64,000 nt of DNA from Owenia fusiformis (GCA_903813345.2 CAIIXF020000005.1:37701375-37765374), one strand, 5' to 3'; counted from the first letter of the stretch, positions 10,986 through 25,419 are shown. Made by a program: numbers and translations. The notes: generated by a model from the sequence alone, not told the origin.

Positions 10986-13967
10986 AAAAAAGTAGTGAAA
11001 ACTCATACATTTTGCCGAGTTGTACATTTCTCAATTCGCAGCCTAATTTAATAAAATATTTTAGATTTCAGTTACATGACAAGCTTCTACCTGATCTCTT
11101 TTGCCCGTTCAGATTATGAAAATATATCGCCTGCATAAGACTTAATTCACCTTCCAAATTTTCAATAGATGTCAGCACGGGATGGAAACAACTATCCATA
11201 TAAGTTCATGCAGTTTATGAAGTTACAAATAGATGTCAGATACTCCCAGTCGGGAAATGCTGACATATAAGGGAGTTTCAATAACTGGTTACTGTAAAAC
11301 TGAATAGAATGAACAGATAACACAACTTTGTTTTATTTCTTTTGGCTGCGCCAGACTGCCATAAAAACTTACAATAGTCACTTAATTTCATGATTTATCA
11401 AAAAGTGTTGGTTGAATCTGTGCAAAACCCGAATGTACATATTATGATTAAAAATTAAATTTTGGTTGTCGAACGAATAAATCAATGTTTTGAAGAATTT
11501 GCAGCAATGGATGATTTGGGCCACCATGTTTTCTGTTTTAGAAAAGTTGAAAAAGTTGTGGAAGATGATTGAAATAGAATAACGATATTAATCAAAGTGT
11601 TCTCATTTTCATACCGATGCGATATGATTTTTCCATTCGCAAATTCGATGCATGGTTTCTGATTATTTCCATCTTAGATTGGTCCGTCAGTAGTGTTTCT
11701 AATGTTTAGACTTGATTTGACTTTCCTTTTGACTTTTGATTTCTAATTTTGACAAGTTTTAGATTTTTGTTTAAAACACGTCCAACAATCCAGCACTATA
11801 CTGCATGAAAATGATAATTAATATTCCCCAGGACGGGACGGATATAAGGCGTGATCTAGGAATTTACCTTTTATATTCAAGAGGTGTTAGTAATGCTATA
11901 TTTTTAAAGAAATGGAATCAAACTATAAGGGGGTATGAAACTTGGGAATATTCATCTATTTTGAAGCTATAATCATCTTTTAAAAAGAATTATCAATCTT
12001 ATTTTTGACATGGTTGAAGTTCGCTAGTTTTGTCCCTCCTCTAAGCTCGTTGTTCAATGATGAAATCTGAGACGAATTGTTCAAGGAATACACGCGCCAA
12101 ATAGTATAGGCCTCCATCATTTAATTGTACGTTTACTTTTATATCAAGGTTGCGTATAGGATTTACATTTACCACGTCCTTCTGATGAATATGGTTCATT
12201 TTGAATAAACACTGAGTCCCCATTACATGTTTTTTGTCCATTACAGTCGTTCCATATATTTGTATAGCTGTATTTATTCCACTTTTTTAATACACATTTT
12301 CTTTCTTGCGCTACCTGAAACCGACAGAAATGTATTCTCAAATCTCAATACTAAATTCAGATATGCAAATTGCTCTAAATTCTGGAAGCTCCATATCATT
12401 TCAATATTTCCATTAGTATAATGCTTTAGCATAACAGCTCAACTCTGGGCGCAATCAGTCTAATCTCAATCCCCTCAATAACTTTAATTGATAATACATA
12501 GGCTGATCATTTATTGAAGACTTCAGTTTATCCTCACAAATTGCATTAGAGAGAGGAACTAAAACACAGTAATTATTGGATCGGGATAGTTGGGCATATG
12601 TTAGTGTTCTTAATCTCCCGGTAATTAATTAAGTCCATCTCTACACACGGATCAGTTGATTAATACAGGAGGTAGAGACGTACTTGAGACGTACCGTTCA
12701 GGAAGTGTTATCATTGTGCATTTATTGATATTGATAACGCTTACTTTGATCGGTTTAATCCCCAGTTTAATCCTATTATCGTACTGTCAACTTTCTCCAA
12801 TTAGTTGCGCTGAACGAAATAGATTGAGCACATTAGGCAACGACGGTATATACTACTTAATTGAAAGAATCATTGTGACTTATTATACATGTATGTCAGT
12901 TGTAAATGAACTAACATGAATTACTAATTAATTAAATTAATATCTAAATTGGGTTAAAATTATATTTTTCTCCAAACAGAAAACTACGTAAGCCTACATT
13001 GAATATGTGGTAATTAAACGCATATAAAATAAAGATCTACAGTAGATTAACACGATTATCATTGATTCAATTAATATTTACAATGTTATTTCAGCAACCG
13101 ATAGTGGAACAACTTTCATCGGTTAAAAAGGAGTTTCAACAAAAGGTTTCATTAGTCGAAAATAAAATAAGAAAAAACATGAAATTGCAAATAATTCTGC
13201 GGACCATAGTCGTCCAGATCTTTATTTCTTTGTGCAACTGATATTTATAAACTTTTCGGCAAATTTATTTCAATCCATTTCTTTTGCTGCAGTTGATCAC
13301 ATAAGTAATGTTATGTTTACTTTATAAAAGACGACATTCAAGAATCAAATTCAGAGGTCGCTGGAGATTTTCCTTGCCCGTGGTTAAAAGCAAGAATTCT
13401 TAAATTTCAAAGATAAATTTCTCTACGTCGAACACGTTGAGGTTGCAACAAAGTCCCTGCATTATATTCTTCGAAAACAATACTAATCGTTTTCCCACAT
13501 GCAACAGCAGCAAGCACTTAGAAGCGCCTACAACTGACAAGCCGACGAAAGCGAGAGACACTTTTCAAGAAACTCAAGTACCAGCAATTCAAGTCCATTT
13601 TCCAGATTAGCGTATGCGCACGCATGTGATACTTCTGTTAAATCACTATGAATGTTCAGGATACCTTCAGAAGTCGATCTAAACCTCATCGAAGCCCATG
13701 GAATCGTTGGTATCATGATGACAACACAAACATTGAGTAGCGATTAACTTCCAACTCGATTTATTTTAGTTTGAGGGATAAGGCCACTTTTTGCTGATCA
13801 AATTGCCAGTAGTTGTTACAAACGTGCTGAGAAAAAGTGGAATATAGATAGCGCGGAACGAGTAGGTATTATAGCGCACAAAACAACCATAAATACATCA
13901 AGTACAAACGAGCTAAACTAAGTGGTATCCATAGAGGTTGGGAGAGGAGAAAAAGTGTAGACAAATT
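10986..13967. other. Gene-free region upstream of Nkx3
   Basis: No convincing exons. The last 400 bp contain NK-type binding-site matches (see the regulatory entry). An 87-residue hydrophobic open frame at 12656-12919 starts with TTG and has no supporting evidence. Confidence 0.45.
13574..13925 (+). promoter_or_regulatory. Candidate NK-site cluster at the Nkx3 promoter
   Basis: TCAAGTA occurs at 13574 and 13898, TTCAAGT at 13588 and TAAGTGG at 13919, the last only 43 bp before the start codon. NK-2/NK-3 homeodomains with Tyr54 bind YAAGTR cores, so autoregulation is conceivable. These are short motifs that also occur by chance; this is inference. Confidence 0.25.
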
Positions 13968-14628
13968 ATGTCAGGAGAAAGTGAGAAAAATTTAGCGGAT
14001 GTAGAGACACCATTACCACGTAAAACACCATTTTCAATAGATTATATTCTTACAAAAACATCAATCCGTCCGTCATATTACGGTTCCAACGAAGGAAATA
14101 CAACGACGCAATTGTCACTTCGTAATGCGACGTCAAGTATGAAAGCAATGACTCCTTCCGCCGTAGAAAATAGTTCACATGCGCGCATGGCTTCGCATCA
14201 TTTATTTTCTAATGTGTACAATTATCCTCATAGCAGACTCTTTTACCAGCAGAACACACAAAATTACGAGCAAAACGTAAAAAATGAGCCACACGACCTA
14301 CGGATGAATGTCCTTCCTGGATACCAACCTTACGCAAAAAAATTTCAGAGGCCTATTGACAGACTTTCATTCTCAGCAGACGACAATCACGAAATTACTA
14401 CGCGTCGTGAAAACAATGATGAACAATCTATTGACGATTACCATGTTAACAATACATCAGGCTCTGATGATTCGAAAGAGGAGTCCGATGTCGATATATG
14501 CGACACTGATGATGAATCGAGTGGTTCTATGTCTGACGAAGATGAGACCAATACAACGACCGAAGAGAGGGAGGGAGACGAACATCAGGACAGTAGAGAG
14601 AATGGCAGCAAAAAACATTTAATCTGTG
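13968..14628 (+). CDS. Nkx3: Nkx3 exon 1 (TN/EH1 and acidic region)
   Basis: Begins at the first in-frame ATG (the frame opens upstream only from a TTG). It encodes residues 1-220 and the first base of codon 221. The donor tgtg|gtaggt gives phase 1, matching the exon 2 acceptor. Confidence 0.9.
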
Positions 14629-17600
14629 GTAGGTGAAAATTCGAACCTTCATACTACCTAGTGGGTATTTTGAAAACACAAAATCTGCCACTCTAAATTT
14701 CAAAAAATCTTTAATCATTATTATTAGCCATATAAATGTTTTATTATTATGTTGTATATTGAAGAATAAGAGGAAAATATTAGCGTGTGTAGTAATTGGC
14801 AGAAACAGTTCTTTAAAAGCTATCATTTTTATGAAAGGTATTATCTGGTAATATTTGCAAACACGTATTATCTTTTCCTGATAAATTACCAAAAGAATGA
14901 TCCGTTTTTACTTTTTATGGCTTGAAATGATGTTTCCTTCTGTAGTCCATATGGTTGATCAAAAACAAACTGCATCATTTTAAACAAATCTTTCATCTCG
15001 GTATGGCCTTCAACAAATAAACGCTGTCATTGTGAATTATAACCCTCTCAAGAAGAAAATATCTCAATTTTATCTCATCCCACTTTATTCCTACTAAACG
15101 CTGCTTAGAATTCACAAGATACCTTTAAGTGTGGCACTTTTTCTTTAAGACAAATATCGTTCTGACTGGTTTACACGTTATCTCTTGTTTAGAGCGATGT
15201 TTGCAACATTAGAGAGTGAGAAAATATCACTCAATATAAATACTTTATGTTGTCAAATACGATTCTCACATGCGCTGCAAATACCAACATATGTGGTTTG
15301 GGATGTAGCCACTTAGTCCCGGAAGAGATGTGTCGAGTTCTGAAAATGTACGAAATGTGAAATGATATTAACCTTTCCTGTTGGATCGTTTTTCATTGGG
15401 CGGTTGATATTTTCAAATCAGAATAGTGTAAAAAAGGTACTATTTTCAATTAAAAACATTTCATTAAACCTGAAATATGCATTTGATTTGCTGTTGCATT
15501 GGCACCCATTAGAACAGCACCCGTCGTGCATTAAAAAATATAGGGAGACCCATGCTCGTATTCATTGACCCATGACATACAAATGTTCTACAAGTATTTA
15601 TTCATAATAAATTCTCGAAGTGTTTTTGCATTCAATTTAAGGGGTTGATCAAATAGATTTGTATCATTTGAATTCTAATAGAATTTCATTTCATTTTATT
15701 TAGCAAATATATAATTATATGAATTGTTCTATTTGTTTGATCTCACATATTGTTATGGAATTAGAAATTGATCATAATATATGGATGGAAATGTGTGAAA
15801 AGATGGACTCCTGTATGAATGTAGATTAATTCAAATTAGTATTAATTCAAATGTGTTATCTTGCGTTGGGAGGAATATCATTTGCAAATATAAATAAAAG
15901 ATGCAAGCATTGTTACATGTAGCATACTTAAAGATAAGTTGTACAAAATTGTCTTGTGACTTTAAAAAAGACTCAATTTCATGATAAAACTTTCAAGAAA
16001 CGGAACTACGATTTTAAATATCGATTTTGACAATTACGGGGACGTCAGTAATAAACCACTTAACTAATCGAAAAAACAAAAATTTGGTGCTTTGATAATT
16101 AATTATAATGCATATCCCATAATAGTTGGTTTCATTTAGGATAGTTATCAGTACATAATAACTCATGAAATCAGACATATTGGACAAGCAAACACTTTGC
16201 TAAAAGGAGGCCACCAAGAAATGATGGCGATATTAAGATAATCATGCTCTTCAAATGTCTTTACTCTCTTCCCCCTAGCCTAAAGATCAAAGAAACACAA
16301 ATCACAGAGAAGCAACATTTTGTTATAAAAATTAACAACGTTATTTAAACAAGAAAAATGATTCACCTTAATGATATTTCAAATTCTGACAATTCAAAAT
16401 ACGGTCGATGACAGCCAACATATATTTAGTGTTTAGAAACGCAATATTAAATGGCCATAAGATTGCTAAAGGTAAAATAAATTGGTGAATCTTACTTATC
16501 TGTGAAGCGCATCTTGTCATATACGGCATCTCCTAAGAGGTGCTTGGAAAGTTATGTCTGCAGCCTGAAGTGTATTATGTTCATTTCGTCAAGTACCACT
16601 GATTGGAATGAAACTTAGACCACCAACTTGGAATTCAAAGTGTATTTGAATCATCGAGTGCATTGATTATTCGTAAAACAATTAAATCATAATGTATAAA
16701 TGACACCAATTTGGCAAAAATACTAAAAAATTAAAATAGGTTAAATAGTACATTATTGATCCAAGCGAATTTGACATGACGTAATCCTTGAAAGTGAAGC
16801 GCTAAAAATAAAGCAGGCCCTCCGATGTTGTATGTATTGTTTGTGAAAGCCTGTAGAGTTGAGAGGCCCCCATGGAGTTATGTATACAAACATATACCAC
16901 AATGGGTCTAAATCTAATTGGTCCTTTCCGCAATCCACACGTGGATCTGCAATTGTCTAAGTGTTCTGGCAGCCATTTTTTATACTACTTAGCATCTTTT
17001 TTTTTACGTTCTCGAGGAAAGAACCTTGCTTTTTTATTACAAAAAAGCTGGTGTTCTCACTTTAATTTTTTATTAGTGTAATTGATAGGATTCTTTTAAT
17101 TCATAACATGATAAACTTCCGATAAATGAAGAAATGCATTTCTACATATATGTTAAGTTCAAAAGTTTATTTCTTTCAAAGCTTGGACATTTAAAAAGTA
17201 TTTATTGAAATTCGTCGCTTGCTAATATCAATTTCCAACAAACGCAAAAAAACATTTCTTGGTAAAAAAAATTAACTATGATATCAGAAACGATGGGAAA
17301 ATCCATTTTCTTTTAATGGATTATTGTTTTGTAAGTTCAATTAAGGTATACAGGCAGGTTGTTTGACTAACTGACACCCTGGCTAAGTGAGCGTGCGGAG
17401 AAGTTTGGAAAAGTGGGACGATTATCAGAGAAACTAAGTGGCCCTTAGATAATTGTCATGTATCTTCCAAGCATAACACCAGATAAATAGGTATTTCGTG
17501 ACTTCAACTTTCCGAAATATAGATAGCATATCCCTTCTAATAAGAGCCCGTGTTGTCCGGCTCTAAGCAGTGTAGGGGTAAATTCTGATCTTAGGATTAG

Positions 17601-18434
17601 ATCCTATGTTTAATTTGGAAGCAAACACCGAAAGTTAATTTTGAAGCAAACACCTAAAGTTAACCACGATAGTTCAAAATTTTAGAAATGAAAGATCGAT
17701 TTCGTTTAGATTTAAAAGGTCTCCACGTTTGCATTTCGACCCTGACCCTACTCTTTCAAGAATGGCTGCCATGTCAATGCTGAGACGTAAAGGTGTCAGA
17801 AATAGATAATTGCTCCATAAAAGCCAACAATTAGCGGATAAATATTTTGACGCACTGCAGACCCCTATGTACAGTTGGACTGGTACTATTGTTATAACCA
17901 GCAAAACGCAATAGCAACTTTTTAAAGCGTTTAAGCAATCTAACGTTTTAGTTACGTGATTTGGTGGTGAAATTCATTAAAAACGATGGTGTACTATTTT
18001 CACCAAAATGTCTTCTTTTTGTTCTTCCAGCCGAGAGAAAAGAACTCAGTCTTACCAACTCTCGACCAACAAACAAACCAAGGAAGAAGCGTTCACGTGC
18101 AGCGTTCTCACACGCCCAAGTGTTTGAACTGGAGCGTCGATTCAACCACCAGCGCTACCTATCGGGGCCTGAACGCGCAGATCTGGCAAACGCGTTAAAA
18201 CTAACAGAAACGCAAATCAAAATCTGGTTTCAGAACAGAAGATACAAAACTAAGCGGAAACAGCTACTTCAAGAACACTCAATGCCGATTATGGCGAGAA
18301 AGGTTGCCGTAAAGGTACTTGTAAAAGACAACCAAAGACTTTATAATCCAGAGGATGTAATTCGCCCAGTTCTTTATCCAAGTATACCAATACCGAGTCT
18401 CAACTTTTATCCCATTTATCCACTCGGGCTTTGA
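13968..18434 (+). CDS. Nkx3: NK-3/bagpipe homeobox transcription factor
   Basis: Two exons, 13968-14628 and 18031-18434, joined at phase 1 (donor gtaggt, acceptor ttccag), giving 354 residues. Residues 20-29 ([10 protein letters not shown]) form the TN/EH1 Groucho-binding motif. About 137-215 is rich in Asp, Glu and Ser. The homeodomain (239-298) contains '[16 protein letters not shown]', W48 and N51 of the recognition helix, and Tyr54, the mark of NK-2/NK-3 factors that bind YAAGTR. After it, '[17 protein letters not shown]' matches the NK3-specific domain of Nkx3.2/bagpipe. Together these make the family assignment strong. Bagpipe-class genes act in visceral mesoderm and, in vertebrates, skeletal patterning; the role here is inferred. 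An alternative donor at 14633 would break the reading frame. No other NK-cluster gene is visible in the window. Confidence 0.95.
14629..18030 (+). other. Nkx3 intron (3.4 kb)
   Basis: Intron ending in a strong pyrimidine tract and cag. It holds no coding sequence. A short block at 17384-17441 has two TAAGTG cores (17384, 17435) within 60 bp and could be an enhancer. Confidence 0.7.
18031..18434 (+). CDS. Nkx3: Nkx3 exon 2 (homeodomain, NK3 domain)
   Basis: Encodes residues 221-354: a short linker, the whole homeodomain, the NK3-specific peptide and a Pro/Tyr-rich tail ending 'PLGL'. The upstream in-frame sequence to 17961 is intron read-through, not coding. Confidence 0.93.
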
Positions 18435-21400
18435 TTGTTTCATCTCTAATCCATTTGAAATTATGACCTATCCATGCTTTGTATGCAAAATAATGTTCCT
18501 CTGTTAATAAGTGATTCCTTCTATTTATAAAATTCACACCATGTATAATAGTATCTTCAACAACGATTTGAGCAATCAACCTGGATATGGACTATTTAAG
18601 ATTATTCTAAAATGTTTTTCCGTCTTGAAATCAGATGTTTAACTAATTATGATCATCGCATGCATAAAAAAATATTACTATACTAGTAAGTTAAATGCGA
18701 CGGGCGCGTGACATGTATTTTGTATTTCACTTCATCTAATTTATTATTTAATTGTACTATTATAGGATAATTTATACAAATTTATACAACTTTATTTAAT
18801 AATTAATTATATGTTCGTCAGACACACATGTACATATACTTGACAAATAAATATCTAAATTATACAATCTTTAAATGTAATTCTTGTGTTCAAGACAAAT
18901 GTTCTCCAATCCTTGTACAGTACATATATCAAAAAGTAGACTTGCAAAGTTTCTTTCATTGACAAAGTTGGTTAAAAGAAGACGACCGGAAAATGTTGAA
19001 GAATCTTGTTCTATTTACGCTTCCAATTTCATTTTCTCAATTTAAATTATGAATAAAAGTGTTTGAAAAAAGGACGCCGGACGTTTACCCTTATCCGCCC
19101 AGACCCTTCACGAATTAACATTTCGTGCATAATGAGTACTTTATCTGTAACTATTAATGTAAGATATCTGCATCGATTCCACCCTGGGAATAATTCAGAC
19201 CAAAACATCAGAGGATCATAAAACAGCGTCCACTTTTCCAATGGATTGCGACAATGAGGGCCATTAAGGCTAAATCATTTTATGAATTATACAATAAACG
19301 CGTAATTAATATCTTCTCTGTGACAACGTACCTGCTAAGCTGCATTATCCGATGATTATAATATTAATGGAATAGCAGTATTGATATTAATTGCATATAT
19401 TATCTACACCCCCATCATAAGTGTGGAACCCGATTCCTCATTGTGTAAGGCTGTTTCTTGTTTGACTTGTATTTTTCCTCGTTTATAAAATAATCTGTCA
19501 TTATTGATAATTGATCGACAAAATAAAACGTGGTTTCAAACGGGACTGTCGATTGCCAAACTTTTAGTGGGGAGGGTAAGACATCTACAACAATGTATTC
19601 ATTTTGATATTAAATGTAATAAATCAGATATAATTAATTGTTAGAGATATCATATATCCCAAATGAACGAGGATGTTAGCTAAAAAGAATAATTATTAGA
19701 ATATGGAATAATAATTTCATAATATTCTAATAATCTTTTTTATTCTAAAATATTAATTCTCTAATTTAAAATTACATACTTTGCCAACGCTGACTTATTA
19801 ATAAGTGAAACGCCCTGGATGACTTTTTCTTCTTCCATGTTTATTTAATCTATTATAAGTTTTAATGATATAGGTATCAACTGGAATAGAGTTGGTAATA
19901 TATGATTGGTGTGGTATTTGTGTTCTTCCTTTGGGGATATAGAAAATACGGGCAATGCCACTTAGATGCTACACAGACGTTAATTTGTTTGTGGGTATAC
20001 TTTGCACACATTTCTTTGATTCCAGAGTTTATACTTGTGAAGTGTAGTAGTCGTTAAGGGTGCAATTAGAAATGATTTAGAACATATTGTAAACTCTGGT
20101 AGGTCTATCCACCACGTATTAAAGGGAGAATCAGATCGCGAGTGAGCTTTACAAAAAATTGTTTAAATTCTAAAATATTTCTGGCTCATATCATTTTTTG
20201 TCATGTCATTTTTTTAATCCCTAAAATATGTAGTTATTTTAGGAAAACTTCGGATTTTCACAATAATCTATAATTCATTTTATAAATATGGTTACCATTT
20301 TTATTATTTGGGAGAATTTTTGATTCTGTCTTCATAATACCAAATTATTATATTTTTTAGATTTAATCAACCGCAAAACGGCATAAATAACGACTAGATA
20401 GTTTTTCATGCAATGCCTTAGCATACCCCCTATAACATGTACTCATACCCCCTATCGGACAAAGGTAACACATATTATAATTTACTTTAATGATTAAGCA
20501 AATTATCGGGCGAATAACCGGCATCGCTATCTATCACTATCAATCATATACTATAATTTTCACATTGATTGAATTTTGCAAATCGGACCTGAATTATTCT
20601 CATGTTATGCAAAACCTTGGATCAAACAGAGATATCTCTCCCTCCAAACTGAGATGCAATCACAGCGAGAATACAATATGATAGACCTCCTTATCGACGT
20701 CATCTCCAACCTTCTGAGTTGTTCAAGATATTTACACATACGGATAATGTTAAGTAGCGCCTCTTTTTGCTAATTTATCTCTAATTGTTTATATTGTGTG
20801 TTCCTCACCACAAGGTGGACAGACTTTACGGTTAATACTGACAAATAGATGCCCAATTATCATCATTAATCTACAGCTACCTACTTCCAGCCCTCCACCA
20901 CACATCTAGTTAATTCAACTTCATGAAATACAAATCTCCAAAGCTGGGCGCAATGTGTCACAATGTTCGTAAAAGATACTCCATTAAAAGAACAGTTGCT
21001 ATTTTGGGGCCGACAGCAAACTGACGTAATGTGATATATATTTACAAGTAGGTTCGCTACGCTCAACGGGCTTGTTTTCTCCGATGCATATAGAGTAGGA
21101 CTTTTTTTATCTTTTCATTCAGCGATAGCTTGATCATTGGTGGTTTGTATCATGGCCGTCGGGTGTTGAGAGGGGGGGGGGTGCTACCGCATCCACCTTT
21201 GGCACCCCAAAAATTGAAAAACAATTTTGTTGAAAAAAAGATTTGCCAGAGGGAGCGCGCCACCCTCACATCCCCTAAAAACAATTGAAGAAATCTGAAT
21301 TTATTATATCTCAGACACTTTAGAAAGCCAAGAAATGCACCTTGAAATAGTCAATTTTTCAATACAGTATATTTCATTGATTGTTTCATCCATATTTATT

Positions 21401-23954
21401 AATTGAGCGGTATTGTCCAGAGGTATCGTTTCAACGTATCAACGAACGATCTCACAAATTTAAGTAATACTGAATTCCCTGGCCGGCCTTTGATTGAAAT
21501 GGTACTGTATATGGTTCCACATATATAACATAATCAAGGTAGAAGTAGGTTTCCGACTTGTGTTTTATGAGAGATAATAAAGTGTGCAAACACTTAGGAA
21601 ACACAAATATATTCACCACAATTTCAAGCGGTTCTGAAAATGCTTGATTATTGTTTTAAAGACTGTTAATAGAGCCATATAAACAAGATGAAGAGAACTT
21701 GAAACATCTGTAGGATTCGCACTGCTAGAATTCAGCTCGGCAATTCAATATCCACCAGCTACAAAATACGTTCTGTATATTCACGACATTGGTAGAATTT
21801 TGTTGATATGGCTAAGCCGAAATTCATAATTTTTGATGATGGTGACTGGAATTTATGTGTATGTATGGAATTTCATTTCAACAGAATTCTGATGAAAATA
21901 TAAATTGTTATGTTGGGAGTCGGCTGTAATTCTAGGCAGGAGATCAAAAGGGCCAGAGGGGCAGATTTTTGGCCATTGTTAAAATATATATGGGCACCAT
22001 TTTTTTTTTTGGGGGGGGGGGGGTGGGTAGGGTACACTTGTGGAACAATTCAATTTATTTGAATTCAATACGGATCCGTTACTAAGAAGCGCATTCCCAG
22101 ATGCATTGAATGGAACATTATCCGAATCGACAGATATGTTGTCAGAATGTGTATATCACCTGACGTTGGGGGTCTATGATGAACCGGTTGCGTGTTTGTT
22201 TACGTTAATCAGCTTAATGGTGTATTAATTACTACGCTAATTAGGGTAATCATTGCACCATCAGCCTACAAGCTTTATCAATTCAAATACCAACAATGTT
22301 CTATCTGCTACTCTGTTACCGCGCGCAACTCTGCTCAAAATGAGATATCATGTTGTCCTTTCAGAATCTATCCGTCCCAAGTTTATACTATTTCAGTCAT
22401 ACACCAAGTCCATGTTTCATCCTCTTTTGACTCTTTCTGAGACAATAATCATCTTTGCAGATTTAGCCGATTTTAAAATTGTTTTACCAGATAATATAGT
22501 GAGAATTCAAAAATCACACGTGAGTGCAAGTTCTTTAATCTTTTTTTTAATTTTTTTTTATCATTTTATAAAACAATTACAGTACAGTTACATGGTAAAC
22601 CTACATTTTACAATACAGTATTGGTTAAATATTTAGTCTTTAAGAGACGTTTAATCTTTGAGAACTCGTCCCTTTCTCGAACATGATTGGCGATAATAAG
22701 TGGAAACAAAAATTCAATGCATAAGGAATGTTAAAAATAATCAGAAAGCATTTAGGCCATTTCATTTTAAGCACAAGTTTACGTAAAGTTGAAATCATTT
22801 TGTCCTCTCATTAAATGCCCTCAAAATACAATGTAATCAAAACAAATGTCCCTCAATCTCTTATTCAATAGCTGAAAACAGATTTCATTCTTATAATCAT
22901 TTTATAGCCATACTCATTTCATATAGTGTTTTCTCGCGAATAAAATCTTAAGTCTCATCAGCATGTCGTTTTACTGTGATGCTGGAAAGTTTTGTTGTTT
23001 GCCGAATTGGATATAACTGTATGTAACCTTGTAGTTGAATTAGACAAAAACTTTTTTCAGACCGTATGCGAATTCCCATACTTATTGTAGTTTCTTTAAT
23101 CTCAGCGTGACCGGCCAAATCTTCCCAAGATAAAACCAGTTAAAATCAAAATTAGAACAACTTCCCGGGATTCACTTGTAATATGTTTTCTCACCTGAGT
23201 CTCGTTGTTTTTAGATAAATATTTTGCTTTCAATCTGGCGCAGATTGAAGATGGGAGAACAAGTAAAAGGGATTAAGAAAGCAATGTGTTAATGTCATTA
23301 TCCATAAATAGACAACGGAGATCTAAGGCGATCACCACGAGTGCACATACGCCTTAGCCGGTGCTTTGAAAACAAGCATAATACCAAATGGAGATATCCT
23401 GTGTTTTCCCGAAATCGGGATAATCATAAAATGGCCATGGGTTCTTTCAATTTGCTCTTGTCTTTTAAATGTAAATAACGTTAACGTCGTAATTTTAATG
23501 TTTCGTCTGAAGCTGATGGCTTGGTGATATTTAATTTGCGTATATTGTGTGCGCTTTCAAAATTTTAAAATTACATCCCTTGCATGCAGACAGATCATCA
23601 TGATAAAGCATGACATCTCATTTCTTCTCAGCCCTGAGATGCCATCGATGACATGATGAGCTTGATTTGGCGATCCAGGAGAGCCCAAAATTGAGGATTT
23701 TTGATATTTCATCCCAGCTCACATTACATCTAATTGGGGTCATAAAACTTGTGTACACGTGCCTGTTCTAATATCTACTATTAAATACAATGCCTATTAT
23801 ATACTGTATTGACGGTAAATGATTACATGATAACTATCACACTTATTGACAATTATAACCCTTCCCATCTGATGTGCTCAGATCGCAAAATATGCCTCAT
23901 AATATCAGAGCATGTTTTAGGTGAAACAGAAAGATGCTATGAGTATCAGAATGC
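18435..23954. other. Nkx3 3' UTR and 5-kb gene-free region
   Basis: AATAAA at 18846 is the likely Nkx3 poly(A) signal. The rest is AT-rich, with G-homopolymer tracts at about 21170 and 22010 and a small AT-rich hairpin near 19690-19735. Open frames at 22040-22636 lack any protein signature. Confidence 0.45.
18846..18851 (+). terminator. Nkx3: Polyadenylation signal, Nkx3
   Basis: AATAAA about 410 bp after the stop codon, within AT-rich 3' UTR. Confidence 0.5.
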
Positions 23955-24373
23955 AGACAGATCGCCTAAAATTACATTCGTATGATGTGAGACTCGACAT
24001 TCACCGGGAAAGTAGAAACATTTTGTCACCCATGATGCAAATTAATTTCTACTGCTTTTTTGCGGTTTTCTGTTTTGAAAAATAGCGATGTTTATTTCTT
24101 GATTTTTGAAAATAAACTACAAATATTTCGTAACGGGTTTTTCTTTACATCGTAAGTCCGATCACTGCCATTTCGGATGAGTTGCCTTGAAATATCAAGA
24201 CGTCACGCTATTCTCATACTTATACGAGTACAAGTAGAACTCAATGTAACTGTCCTTGACCACTTATTAAGCTGTATAAAATTAATTTGCTTTATGGGTG
24301 ACAAAATGTTTCCGACTTTCCCGGTGAATGTCGAGTCTCGAATCATACAAATGTAATTATAGGCGATCTGTCT
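23955..24373. repeat. Foldback element, about 95-bp inverted arms
   Basis: The sequence starting AGACAGATCGCCTAAAATTA recurs in inverse orientation at the right end, with matching blocks 'actcgacattcaccgggaaa' and 'cattttgtcacccat' in both arms. The loop is about 230 bp. No target duplication was found, so its class is unknown. Confidence 0.7.
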
Positions 24374-24663
24374 TCACGGGGTGAGATTAATGTGCTCGTA
24401 TAGAATCGTCAGCTGCGAGCTGTGATGTCCTGCAATGGGCCTATACCGTGCTTATAGTATATTCTTTAAAAGACAGAGGTCACCTGAAACGCAAGTATTT
24501 ATTGAATCAAATTCTCTCATCTTGTAATGGTGTAGACAAGAAATGAATATTCTCATCAGGGACGCACAAAGAGCGACATTTCAAGAATCGTGATTGAATT
24601 GCTTCAGATATTTTTGTAGTGCTGTTATTAACTGATGGCCAGATTAGTTCAGGTCAGACAACA

Positions 24664-24715
24664 GTGGCGGATAAGGGGAGATAGGGCCCTAATGTGAGCC
24701 CCCCCCCCCCCTTAA
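24664..24715. mobile_element. hAT-like end with poly-C run
   Basis: 'cagtggcggataagggg' resembles the ends of the elements at 33262 and 40853, and is followed within 40 bp by a C homopolymer. Probably a truncated copy of that family. Confidence 0.4.
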
Positions 24716-24768
24716 AATGAGGCATTCAACGAACTATTTCTCAGGTTGAGGAATATCTGTTACCGAAA

Positions 24769-25412
24769 GGTAGAGATTAAAAGGTGGATTGGATCGAGTG
24801 GATTGGATTCATGTAAAAGGTGAATTGGATCGGGAATCTTCAAAATGTGGAATTTCTTATAAAAAAATTTCTGTTGATCTCCCTCTAAACAATTTCCCTC
24901 TACAGTATTACAGGTCCCTTTTGAGAAATCAGAACAAAGCAATGACAAATACATGCTCCAATTAGTTCATGGACACTCTTAAGTATTTAACCGCTTTCCC
25001 TTGTAAATCAACTTTTATAAGACATAGATCTTTAGAAAAAGAAAACCTGTCATTCAAATTGATGTGTGAATGTTCACAAAACATTTCTGGTATGTATAGT
25101 TTGGATTGAAAACAGATGATATGGATCTTCAAACCAGTCTGCCTTATGATTTATGAAATGTCTCAAATTACACTTGGAATGAATAAGATCGTGTATCAGA
25201 AAGCAGGTACCAGGTCATCCTTCTAGCCCACCCAAGCAAGATATTATTACATCTATTATTTGACATTGTGCAAGTGAAGAGAGCACCAATCTTCCTAAAG
25301 GGAGATCAATAGAATTTTTAAGGGAAAATCCATATTTTGAAGATAGCCAATCCAATCCACCTTTTACATCAATCCAATCCACTCGATCCAATCCACCTTT
25401 TAATCTTTACCT
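24769..25412. mobile_element. GGATTGG-type TIR element, copy 1 (644 bp)
   Basis: The left end reads aggtagagattaaaaggtgg and the right end is its near-perfect inverse. Both arms then contain repeats of ggattggatc and a motif near cttcaaaatatgg. ACCGAAA flanks both sides (24762-24768 and 25413-25419), suggesting a 6-7 bp target duplication. A second copy lies inverted at 62431-63069. There is no transposase, and the superfamily is not recognised. Confidence 0.8.
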
Positions 25413-25419
25413 ACCGAAA

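Noticed and set aside
12656-12919. Hydrophobic 87-residue frame
   Set aside because: Starts at TTG, no ATG, no splice structure, AT-rich codons; not supported as a gene.
14633-14851. Frame directly after Nkx3 exon 1
   Set aside because: It is the 5' part of the Nkx3 intron; the gtaggt donor at 14629 and the phase of exon 2 explain the locus fully.
17986-18198. Alternative frame over the homeobox exon
   Set aside because: Shadow of the homeodomain frame.
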